A stretch of 64,000 nucleotides of DNA from Novosphingobium sediminis. Its GTDB lineage: Bacteria > Pseudomonadota > Alphaproteobacteria > Sphingomonadales > Sphingomonadaceae. The translations under genes and the position numbers were made by a program. The stretch lies in assembly GCF_007991615.1 (NCBI RefSeq), contig NZ_BJYR01000001.1, positions 62,001-126,000 of the forward strand, given 5' to 3'. Of this stretch, positions 58,101 through 64,000 are shown one piece after another; the first letter of the stretch is position 1, and each line of letters begins with the position of its first letter. Below the pieces are notes generated by a model. The model did not search any database. It was not told the DNA's origin and was given only the letters and a program-made list of their open reading frames with translations.

Positions 58101-58761
58101 GGCGGCGGAGCGCGACACCTTCGGTTTCTACTTCGCGGCGCATCCGGTCACCGAATATCGCGCCGTCGCTTCGGCCAACGGCGCGCGGACTTACGGCAGC
58201 CTGATGAGCGGCGATGGCGACGCTGCCGGTGGGCGCAGCGGCGCGGTAATGGCGGCGCTGGTCGAGAACGTGAACCGCCGCAAGACCAAGAAGGGCAATG
58301 ATTTCATCGCCGCCGATTTCTCCGACAGCAGCGGCCAGTTCTCGGCCTCGTGCTTTGAGGAGTCGCTCGTTGAGCCGTTCCAGCAATGGGCGCGCGATGG
58401 GACATGCGTGCTGCTCAATGTGGAGTTGGACCGCCCAAACCCGGACGAGCCGCCGCGCATTACCGTGCGCGGTGCGCGTCCGCTGGCGTCGGTCAGCAGC
58501 GCCGCGCGGATGCTGCTCAAGCTCGATGTGACGAAACCTGAAGCGATGTCCGAACTCGCGCTGCTGCTGCCCCGCGCAGAAGGTGCGCGGGGTGAAGTCA
58601 TTGCCCGCTTGCGCACGGGTACTGGCCGCGAGCCTGTCATGCGGCTTGGCAATGATTTCTCACTTGATTCAGATGTAATCGAGCGATTGATTCCGGTGGA
58701 AGGGCTTGCCAATGTGGCCCTTACCGCGCGGGCCGACCGGCACTTGCGGCTCGTCGAATAG
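55168..58761 (+). CDS. dnaE: DNA polymerase III alpha subunit
   Basis: 1197 aa. The replicative polymerase. An N-terminal PHP domain (about 1-270) has lost the usual metal-binding start: RIFSSYTMLDG replaces the RVHSDYSMIDG form. The palm has GPGRGSGAGSLVAW and the catalytic MPDFDIDFCETRRGEVI; AQIITFGKLKARAVLRDTGR and LYRPGPMDNIP follow, with a helix-hairpin-helix region (NVGEKAMDAIVAEREANGPY) and a C-terminal OB fold (GRSGAVMAALVENVNRRKTKKGN). All polymerase acidic residues are present. There is no clear ribosome site before the ATG at 55168. Confidence 0.96.
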   Translation: MPHAPFVPLRIFSSYTMLDGAIDPKAIAKTAAERGFPAAAITDRNGLYGSVAFAKACLDMGVQPVIGTMLAVARPAREGAANTGFGASAPTIDWLALYAQDARGYDNLCHLVSRAHLARPLEFAPHVPLAELEGHSDGLLCLTAAGEGGLTRLLADGQQIAAEAYVQQLEALFPERLYIELARRNDPVEMAAEGALIDLAYARDLPLVATNPACFAERTFYDAHDAMLCIASSTHVDSVDRPRSSKEWWIKPAPLMEETFADLPEALANTLVVAQRTAYKPPYRKPILPSLAGDKEGEARMMAEDSRRGLVVRLKPYYPEAAAEELAQALTCPAEDMDSLSAEVLRAEGHWDEVRQYRDRLEFEIGIINRMGFGGYFLIVADFIKWAKEQGIPVGPGRGSGAGSLVAWALTITDLDPIKLGLLFERFLNPERVSMPDFDIDFCETRRGEVIRYVQRKYGDDHVAQIITFGKLKARAVLRDTGRILQMSYGQVDRLCKMVPNHPTDPWPLPRALNGIADLKREYDRDPEVRRLIDLAMQLEGLPRNSSTHAAGVVIGDRPLAQLVPLYRDPRSDMPVTQFDMKFVEEAGLVKFDFLGLKTLSVLRKAVDLMAKRGIQIDLDRLAWDDAQVYKLLQSGDTVGVFQLESEGMRRTLAAVKPTNFGDIIALVSLYRPGPMDNIPLFGRRKNGLEAIEYPHEKLSVILAETYGIFVYQEQVMQAAQILAGYSLGDADLLRRAMGKKVQAEMDAQRQRFVDGCKEVSGIDAKKANELFDLIDKFAGYGFNKSHAAAYALLAYQTAWLKTHYPHEFYAASMCFDMHQSEKLAVFVDDMRRSGIALHGPDINRSEAEFTVERTEDGYAVRYALAGLRNVGEKAMDAIVAEREANGPYTSLDDLFRRLPAGAMNRRGLEALAAAGAFDALEPNRAQITANAELLMAVADEAARSRTSGQAGLFGAEDHAVPATRLSETAPWSRADQMAAERDTFGFYFAAHPVTEYRAVASANGARTYGSLMSGDGDAAGGRSGAVMAALVENVNRRKTKKGNDFIAADFSDSSGQFSASCFEESLVEPFQQWARDGTCVLLNVELDRPNPDEPPRITVRGARPLASVSSAARMLLKLDVTKPEAMSELALLLPRAEGARGEVIARLRTGTGREPVMRLGNDFSLDSDVIERLIPVEGLANVALTARADRHLRLVE

Positions 58762-58787
58762 AACAAGGCATTAAAGGGGAGTTGGGG

Positions 58788-60392
58788 ATGCAGCTGGGCG
58801 CCATGCAGGATTGGTCCCTGCGCGTGACGCGTTTTATCGATCACGCCGCGCGCGAACATGGCGGTCGCGAGATCGTTTCGCGCTGGGCCGATGGCAGCGA
58901 AAGCCGCACGACCTGGGCCGGTATCCGCCACGATGCCATGCGCATGGCGCAAAAGCTGGCGAAGCTGGGGATCAAGCCGGGCGACCGCGTCGCCACATTG
59001 GCGATGAACCATCACCGCCATCTCGTGACGTGGTACGGCGCGGTTGGTGTCGGCGGCGTGCTCCACACGATCAACCCGCGCCTGTTCGACGAACAGCTCG
59101 ATTACATCGCCAACCATGCCGAAGACCGCGTGATGCTGTTCGATGCGGCCTTCGCACCGATCGTTGAACGGATGAAGCCGCGCTGGAAGACCATCGAGCA
59201 CTACGTCTGCTTCGACAGCAGCGACCCTGCCGAGCATTTCGAGGACTGGATCGCCACCGAAGATGGCAAGGGCGAATGGGCCGACGGTGATGAGCGTGAC
59301 CCCTGCATGCTCTGCTATACCAGCGGCACCACCGGCAACCCCAAGGGCGTGCTCTATGAACACCGCTCGACCGTGCTTCACGCGATGACGGCGATGACCC
59401 CGCAGGTCTTCGGCATGGATTGCCGCACGGTTGCGCTTCCCATCGTGCCGATGTTCCATGCTGCAAGCTGGGGCCTTCCGTGGGCCGGCGCGGCAGCGGG
59501 TGCCAAGTTTGTCTACAGCGCGGTGAACGAGGCTTCCGTGCTGTGCGAACTGATGGAGCGCGAGAAGGTGACGACCTCCGCCGGCGTGCCGACAGTCTGG
59601 CTCAGCCTGCTCCAGCACATCGATGCGCAGGGGAAGGACATTCCCGCGGATCTGCACACCGTGGTCTGCGGCGGTTCGGCCATGCCCCGCGCGATGATCC
59701 AGCGCTTCATGAAGGCGGGCCGGCGCGTCGCCCACGCCTGGGGGATGACCGAGACGTCGCCCATTGGCACGACGGGAACCGAGACATCGAACTGGGACGA
59801 GCTTTCGTTCGACGAGCAGGTCACGATCAAGGCGATGCAGGGCCGCGTGCCGTTCGGCGTGGAACTGCGCTGCGTCGATCTCGATGACTACAGCAAGGTC
59901 CTGCCTCGCGATGGCAAGTCATCCGGTGCGCTGCAGGTGCGCGGGCCGTGGGTTGTGGGCCGCTATTTCAAGGCTGAAAATCCCGCGACCGATGCCGACA
60001 ACTGGTTCGACACCGGCGACGTTGCGGTGCTTCATCCGGATGGCACCTTGCAGCTGACCGACCGCACCAAGGACGTGATCAAGTCGGGCGGTGAATGGAT
60101 CAGTTCGGTCGAGCTCGAGAACGCCGCCATCGGCTTCCCGGGCGTGGCCGAAGCTGCCGCGATCGGCGTCTATCACCCCCGCTGGGATGAACGCCCGCTG
60201 CTGGTGGTGGTCAAGAAGCCCGGTGCGGACGTGTGCCCTGATGCGCTGCGCGAGTATCTTGGCACCCACGTCGCCAAGTGGTGGCTGCCCGATGCGGTCG
60301 CCTTTGTGGACGAGATCCCGCACACCGGCACCGGCAAGATCAGCAAGAAGGACCTGCGCGATCAGTTCCGCGATTGGCAATGGAGCGCCTGA
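58788..60392 (+). CDS. Fatty acid-CoA ligase (AMP-forming, AlkK/FadD-like)
   Basis: 534 aa. ANL-superfamily signatures in order: [19 protein letters not shown] (P-loop), [44 protein letters not shown] and the C-terminal catalytic lysine in [13 protein letters not shown]. The N-terminal [18 protein letters not shown] resembles medium-chain acyl-CoA ligases such as AlkK. It activates a fatty or related acid to its CoA thioester. GGGGAG lies six bases before ATG 58788; an in-frame TTG sits two codons upstream. Followed by DUF1330, YbjQ and membrane genes with almost no gaps. Confidence 0.92.
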   Translation: MQLGAMQDWSLRVTRFIDHAAREHGGREIVSRWADGSESRTTWAGIRHDAMRMAQKLAKLGIKPGDRVATLAMNHHRHLVTWYGAVGVGGVLHTINPRLFDEQLDYIANHAEDRVMLFDAAFAPIVERMKPRWKTIEHYVCFDSSDPAEHFEDWIATEDGKGEWADGDERDPCMLCYTSGTTGNPKGVLYEHRSTVLHAMTAMTPQVFGMDCRTVALPIVPMFHAASWGLPWAGAAAGAKFVYSAVNEASVLCELMEREKVTTSAGVPTVWLSLLQHIDAQGKDIPADLHTVVCGGSAMPRAMIQRFMKAGRRVAHAWGMTETSPIGTTGTETSNWDELSFDEQVTIKAMQGRVPFGVELRCVDLDDYSKVLPRDGKSSGALQVRGPWVVGRYFKAENPATDADNWFDTGDVAVLHPDGTLQLTDRTKDVIKSGGEWISSVELENAAIGFPGVAEAAAIGVYHPRWDERPLLVVVKKPGADVCPDALREYLGTHVAKWWLPDAVAFVDEIPHTGTGKISKKDLRDQFRDWQWSA

Positions 60393-60393
60393 G

Positions 60394-60834
60394 ATGGCTG
60401 AAAACGTGATGGACGAGGCCTATATCGATCCGAGCCGCGAGAACTTCGAAAAGTTCAAGGCCCTGCCGCGCGACACTCCGATCCACATGCTCAATCTCGT
60501 CCGCTTCCGCGAAAAGGCGGCCTATCCCGAAGGCCACCCGCTCGCGGACAAGGGGCTGACCGGGGCTGAGGCCTACCGTGAGTACATGCGCACGATCAGG
60601 CCGGTGCTGGAGCGTTCGGGCGGCCATATCGTCTGGGCGGGGGCGTTCGAAGCGATGGTGACGGGCCCCGCCGAGTGGGATTGGGACGAGACTTTCGTGA
60701 TGGCCTATCCTGATGCTGCAAGTTTCATGGGCATGGTCAAGGATCCGGACTATGCTCCGGTCGTTGTCCACCGGCAGGCGGCGGTCGCTACGTCGCGGCT
60801 GGTGCGCTTTGCTCCCAAGGAAAGCCTTGCCTGA
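60394..60834 (+). CDS. DUF1330-domain protein
   Basis: 146 aa. The core TPIHMLNLVRFREKAAYPEGH and AYREYMRTIRPVLERSGGHIVWAGAFEAMVTG, then WDETFVMAYPDAASFMGMVKDPDY, match the ferredoxin-like DUF1330 fold (dimeric alpha-beta barrel, NIPSNAP-like). The function is unproven. The ATG lies two bases after the acyl-CoA ligase stop and the gene overlaps ybjQ by one base (TGATG), so it is probably co-translated with both. ATGs further upstream in this frame lie inside the ligase gene. Confidence 0.82.
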   Translation: MAENVMDEAYIDPSRENFEKFKALPRDTPIHMLNLVRFREKAAYPEGHPLADKGLTGAEAYREYMRTIRPVLERSGGHIVWAGAFEAMVTGPAEWDWDETFVMAYPDAASFMGMVKDPDYAPVVVHRQAAVATSRLVRFAPKESLA

Positions 60835-61154
60835 TGATTATCGCCACCACCGAGAATGTCGCCGGCCGCGAGGTAACCGAATGCCTTGGGCAGGTTTTTG
60901 GAGTGGTGGTGCGCAGCCGCGGGCTGGGCGGCAATATCGTTGCTGGCCTGCGCTCGATCATCGGCGGTGAGATCAAGGAATACTCCGCGCTGGTGGAGGA
61001 CACCCGCCGCCATGCGATCGACCGGCTCGTCATGAACGCCGCTCTCATGGGCGCGGACGCTGTCGTGATGATGCGCTTCGATTCCGGCTCGATTGGCCAG
61101 ACGATGAACGAAGTCGTCGCCTATGGCACGGCGGTCAAACTGAAGCCGCTATGA
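60834..61154 (+). CDS. YbjQ family (UPF0145) protein
   Basis: 106 aa, the full family length. MIIATTENVAGREVTECLGQVFGVVVRSRG and MNAALMGADAVVMMRFDSGSIGQTMNEVVAYGTAV are the two conserved halves. The fold is dodecin-like and forms pentamers in related structures; a metal- or ligand-binding role has been suggested but not proven. Co-translated with neighbours on both sides (TGATG and ATGA junctions). Confidence 0.88.
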   Translation: MIIATTENVAGREVTECLGQVFGVVVRSRGLGGNIVAGLRSIIGGEIKEYSALVEDTRRHAIDRLVMNAALMGADAVVMMRFDSGSIGQTMNEVVAYGTAVKLKPL

Positions 61155-61453
61155 CGCCGAACGGCCGCGCCGTTGCGCTGGCGATAGCCGTGTTGGCCGC
61201 TCTGGGCGGCCTGTTCCTGCAGGCAAGCGCGCTTGATGGCGGCGGTTTTCCCTTGCTGCTGTTTGCTGGCCTGATCCTGGTCGGTACTTTGTTCGATGCC
61301 GGATATCTTGCAAAGAAGCGCCATCGACGCGGCGTCTGGCAGCTTACCTCGGAGCGGGAAGTGGATCACCAATCCGGCCAGATCCTCAAAGTCTGGTTCG
61401 ATCCGGTTTCGGGTGAGCGGCGCTATCTGCCCAGCGGCGAACGGCCAGATTAG
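61151..61453 (+). CDS. Small two-helix membrane protein
   Basis: 100 aa, no recognised family. Two hydrophobic helices (VALAIAVLAALGGLFLQA and LLLFAGLILVGTLFDAGYLA) are followed by a basic and polar cytoplasmic-like tail, KKRHRRGVWQLTSEREVDH and LKVWFDPVSGERRYLP. It overlaps ybjQ by ATGA, so it is the last gene of the acyl-CoA ligase cassette. Its stop overlaps the radical SAM gene stop on the other strand by four bases. Confidence 0.7.
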   Translation: MTPNGRAVALAIAVLAALGGLFLQASALDGGGFPLLLFAGLILVGTLFDAGYLAKKRHRRGVWQLTSEREVDHQSGQILKVWFDPVSGERRYLPSGERPD

Positions 61454-62532
61454 AACAGCGCGAGTTGCCCGTCGCGGCTTGGCGGTCTGAACTGGCTGCA
61501 ATCGAGCACCGGCTTTGCCTGCGCAATCCCCGCGCGCTTCAGTCCCAGCCGGAACCGGTTCCGCACCAGATCGGCCCAGACCCCGGTCGGCTTCATCCGG
61601 CTGAAGAAGCGGGCGTCGTTGTCCTTCCCGCCGCGCACCGATTGCACGATGGCCATGACTTTCGCCGCGCGGTCCGGGAAATGCACTTCCAGCCATTCGC
61701 GGAACAGCGGCGCAACTTCATGTGGCAAGCGCAGCATGATCCAACTCGCGGACTGCACCCCGCGCGCGCCTGCTTCGGCAAGGATGGCCTCGATAAAGCT
61801 GTCCGTGATCGCCGGGATGATCGGTGAGACGGAGACGTTGGCATGGACTCCTGCCTTCGCCAGCGCCTCCAGCGCAGCAAGGCGCTTGGCCGGGGCCGAA
61901 GCGCGCGGCTCAAGTATGCCCGACAACCGGGGATCGAGGCTCGTCACCGAGATCGAGACAGCCGTCAGGTTTCGCTTCGCCAGTTCGCTGAGGAAATCGA
62001 GATCATCAAGAACGCGGGCCGACTTGGTCGTGATCGTCACCGGATGCCCCGTTTCGAGGCACACCTCGAGAACCGCCCGCGTGATCCGGTAGCGGCTTTC
62101 GATTGGCTGGTAGGGATCGGTATTGGTGCCCAGCGCCAGCGGGGCAGGGGTATAGCCGCGCGCGGCAAACGCCTTGCGCAGCAGCAGGGGCGCGGCGGGC
62201 TTCGCAAACAGCTTCGTCTCGAAATCCAGCCCCGGCGATAGATCATGCCAGGCATGGGTGGGCCGCGCATAGCAATAGACGCAGCCATGTTCGCAGCCAC
62301 GATAGGGATTGAGCGAACGGTCGAAGGGAATGTCCGGCGAGGTGTTGTAGGAAATCGCTGTCTTGGGGGATTCCTCGGTCACGGTTGTCCGCAGCTTGGG
62401 GCCGGGACCATCCACCGTTTCCGCTGCATCCAGCCAATCGCCATCAGCGTCGCGCGTGTTCAGCCCGAAGCGCGTGGGCACCAGCGCCGATTGCGCACCG
62501 CGGCCGCGAATGGTGGAATCGGATGTTCCCAT
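61450..62532 (-). CDS. PA0069-family radical SAM protein
   Basis: 360 aa. The 4Fe-4S/SAM motif CxxxCxxC is in YRGCEHGCVYCYARPTHAW, followed by the family segments ALGTNTDPYQPIESRY, LEVCLETGHPVTITTKS and SITSLDPRL-like VSVTSLDPRLSGILEPR. This branch is related to spore photoproduct lyase but occurs in non-sporulating bacteria; its reaction is unknown. It lies alone on the minus strand, close to a photolyase neighbourhood but not linked to it. Confidence 0.88.
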   Translation of the reverse strand: MGTSDSTIRGRGAQSALVPTRFGLNTRDADGDWLDAAETVDGPGPKLRTTVTEESPKTAISYNTSPDIPFDRSLNPYRGCEHGCVYCYARPTHAWHDLSPGLDFETKLFAKPAAPLLLRKAFAARGYTPAPLALGTNTDPYQPIESRYRITRAVLEVCLETGHPVTITTKSARVLDDLDFLSELAKRNLTAVSISVTSLDPRLSGILEPRASAPAKRLAALEALAKAGVHANVSVSPIIPAITDSFIEAILAEAGARGVQSASWIMLRLPHEVAPLFREWLEVHFPDRAAKVMAIVQSVRGGKDNDARFFSRMKPTGVWADLVRNRFRLGLKRAGIAQAKPVLDCSQFRPPSRDGQLALF

Positions 62533-62583
62533 TTAAGAGAACATAGTGAGAACAGGCGGCGGACGCCAGTCTGTTTGACGCGC

Positions 62584-63111
62584 CTACTTCTCCAGCAGCC
62601 TGGGCATCAGTTCGACGAAATTGCAGGGCCGGTTGCGGCTGTCGAGCTGTTCGGCGAGAATTCCGTCCCAGCCATCCTTCACCGCACCGTTCGAGCCGGG
62701 GAGGGCGAAGATATAGGTTCCGCGTGCCACAACCGCGCAGGCGCGCGACTGGATCGTGCTGGTGCCGATGGTCTTGAAGCTGAGCCAGCGGAACAGTTCG
62801 CCGAAGCCCGGAATATCGCGCGTCTTCACGCGGTCGAGCGCTTCGGGGGTGACGTCACGCCCGGTAAGGCCGGTGCCGCCGGTAATCACGACAGCATCGA
62901 CGCTGCGGTCATCGATCCAGTTGTTGAGCCGGCTGGCGATGCGCGAGGCATCGTCCTTCTCAATTGCGCGCGCGGCAAGGTGATGCCCCGCTGCCTTGAT
63001 CCGCTCTGCCAGGATATCGCCCGAGGTATCATCCTCCGGCCCGCGCGTGTCCGAAACGGTCAGCAGCGCGATGTTGATCGGCTTGAACGTGCGCGAAGTA
63101 TCAATTGCCAC
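62584..63111 (-). CDS. moaB: Molybdenum cofactor biosynthesis protein MoaB
   Basis: 175 aa. MogA/MoaB fold with NIALLTVSDTRGPEDDTSGD, the molybdopterin site VITGGTGLTGRDVTPEA and FALPGSNGAVKDGWDGIL. It adenylates molybdopterin before metal insertion. The start is a GTG at 63111 that overlaps the end of the lytic transglycosylase by 11 bases; AAGGA lies ten bases before it. No other molybdenum gene is in the window. Confidence 0.9.
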   Translation of the reverse strand: MAIDTSRTFKPINIALLTVSDTRGPEDDTSGDILAERIKAAGHHLAARAIEKDDASRIASRLNNWIDDRSVDAVVITGGTGLTGRDVTPEALDRVKTRDIPGFGELFRWLSFKTIGTSTIQSRACAVVARGTYIFALPGSNGAVKDGWDGILAEQLDSRNRPCNFVELMPRLLEK

Positions 63112-64000
63112 GCGAGGCCATCCTTACACTATCCGCGCCGGTGAGGCCCGGGAACTTCGGCCACATACCCTGCGCGAGGCCGATGCGGCTCTCAGACGGG
63201 CCGCCGGCCTGGCGCTCGTACATCCAGTAATTGCGCATCACGATCGAAACGTAGCCGCGCGTCTCCCAATAGGGGATCGATTCCATCCACAGCAGCGGAT
63301 CGCCGTTGTCACGGATTTCATTGTTCCAGCGGCTGATCGGCATGGGGCCCGCGTTGTAGGCGGCGATGACCTTGGGCAGCAGCCCGCCGGTCGCGCCCGA
63401 ATCGCGCAGCCGCACGAGGTAGCCCTGCCCGAAGGCAAGGTTCACGTCGGGCAGATCGAGCTGGCTCTCACGCCCTGCCATGGCCGGCTCATCGCGGACA
63501 ATGCCACGCGCGGTGCCGGGCAGAACCTGCATCAACCCTCGCGCACCGGCCGGGCTGACGACCGCCGTGCGGAAATTCGATTCCTGAAGCGAATGCGCGA
63601 AGAGCAGCGCCGGATCGACCTTCCAACCCGTCGCCGGAACCCAGCGCGGCGCCGGGAAGCGCGCGGCGGCATCGGCCTTGGCACCCGAGGGCGCATTGTA
63701 GGCCATCCACAGCTGCGTCGCCGGCAAGCCCAGATCGCGGGCAAGGCGCGAAAGCGGCGCATAGAGCGAGGGATCGCCGATCCGCGCCTGATGGCGCAGC
63801 AGTTCGTCGGCAAGGCCGTCTTCGCCAATCTCGGCAAGCTCAACCGCAAGGCGCACGTTGCTGACCTGACGCAGATGTTGCCAATCGTCCGAAGTGAAAT
63901 CCGGCGCCGAAGTGAGCGTCGTTTCCTTGATGCCCAGCGCTTCGCTGGCGATCATGCCGTAAAGCGTATCGCGCAGCCGTGCGGCGTTGCGCATTGCGCC
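63101..64000 (-). CDS. Soluble lytic murein transglycosylase, N-terminus beyond the window
   Basis: About 299 residues of the C-terminal part are visible; the frame stays open to the window edge, so the signal peptide and most of the superhelical U-domain are missing. The SLT catalytic domain has the acid glutamate in LLFAHSLQESNFRTAVVSPAGARGLMQVLPGTARG, then AYNAGPMPISRWNN and the substrate-cleft segment ETRGYVSIVMRNYWMYE. It cleaves peptidoglycan glycan strands to 1,6-anhydro products in the periplasm. Stop overlaps moaB. Confidence 0.92.
   Translation of the reverse strand, partial: GAMRNAARLRDTLYGMIASEALGIKETTLTSAPDFTSDDWQHLRQVSNVRLAVELAEIGEDGLADELLRHQARIGDPSLYAPLSRLARDLGLPATQLWMAYNAPSGAKADAAARFPAPRWVPATGWKVDPALLFAHSLQESNFRTAVVSPAGARGLMQVLPGTARGIVRDEPAMAGRESQLDLPDVNLAFGQGYLVRLRDSGATGGLLPKVIAAYNAGPMPISRWNNEIRDNGDPLLWMESIPYWETRGYVSIVMRNYWMYERQAGGPSESRIGLAQGMWPKFPGLTGADSVRMASRGN

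Noticed and set aside
55027..58386. 1119-codon minus-strand open frame opposite dnaE
   Set aside because: A shadow of dnaE, whose catalytic motifs are complete on the plus strand.

Overview
The window is a GC-rich, densely packed chromosomal segment with about 61 protein genes, no rRNA or tRNA that I could see, no insertion sequence, no prophage and no CRISPR array. Gene content and protein style point to an aerobic alphaproteobacterium of the Sphingomonadales (Novosphingobium/Sphingomonas-like). The pointers are a sphingomonad-type TonB-dependent receptor, a single LolC/E-type permease with LolD, a PA0069-type radical SAM protein, the recN-ligA neighbourhood and the RsmB-TPR pair. The genus call is inference; I ran no search.

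Layout. 1-4.7 kb: end of an M19 dipeptidase facing a ppk-ppx polyphosphate operon. 5.0-11.8 kb: a sulfur-acquisition operon (sulfate-binding lipoprotein, CysT, CysW, CysA, a small YezD/DUF2292 protein and a large TonB-dependent receptor) behind an AT-richer control region with two tandem 21-bp dyads and a third palindrome. 11.8-15.3 kb: a minus-strand signalling group, an H-NOX heme sensor overlapping a GAF-GGDEF-EAL protein, then an AIM24-family protein. 15.6-19.1 kb: ahpC, ahpF, a MarR regulator and a c-type cytochrome. 19.2-21.7 kb: a VOC protein, an FHS-type sugar transporter and an Rrf2 regulator with four cysteines.

21.7-32.1 kb: bamD; a minus-strand glycosyltransferase/LpxH-like phosphatase pair; recN, a GNAT acetyltransferase, ligA and a CinA-like protein; then a minus-strand operon of an SDR, a subclass B3-type metallo-beta-lactamase and prmA. 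32.3-39.2 kb: sdhC-sdhD-sdhA followed by a cupin where sdhB would be expected, small exported proteins, a YpfJ-type zinc metallopeptidase and an M28 aminopeptidase. 39.3-44.0 kb: guaB, rsmB, a TPR protein, then rppH and an HSL-type hydrolase on the minus strand.

44.2-52.4 kb: korAB (2-oxoacid:ferredoxin oxidoreductase), a membrane metal-dependent hydrolase that seems to start at CTG, a photolyase, a PilZ protein, and purF with an SDR. 52.6-64 kb: lolC-lolD, a glutathione peroxidase, dnaE, an acyl-CoA ligase cassette (DUF1330, YbjQ and a small membrane protein), a PA0069-type radical SAM protein, moaB and the C-terminal part of a lytic transglycosylase.

Together most of the window is housekeeping: replication and repair, TCA cycle, purine synthesis, envelope biogenesis and peroxide defence. 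The most distinctive parts are the sulfur operon with its operator array, the H-NOX/c-di-GMP module, the resident B3 metallo-beta-lactamase co-transcribed with prmA, and the apparent CTG start at 47194.
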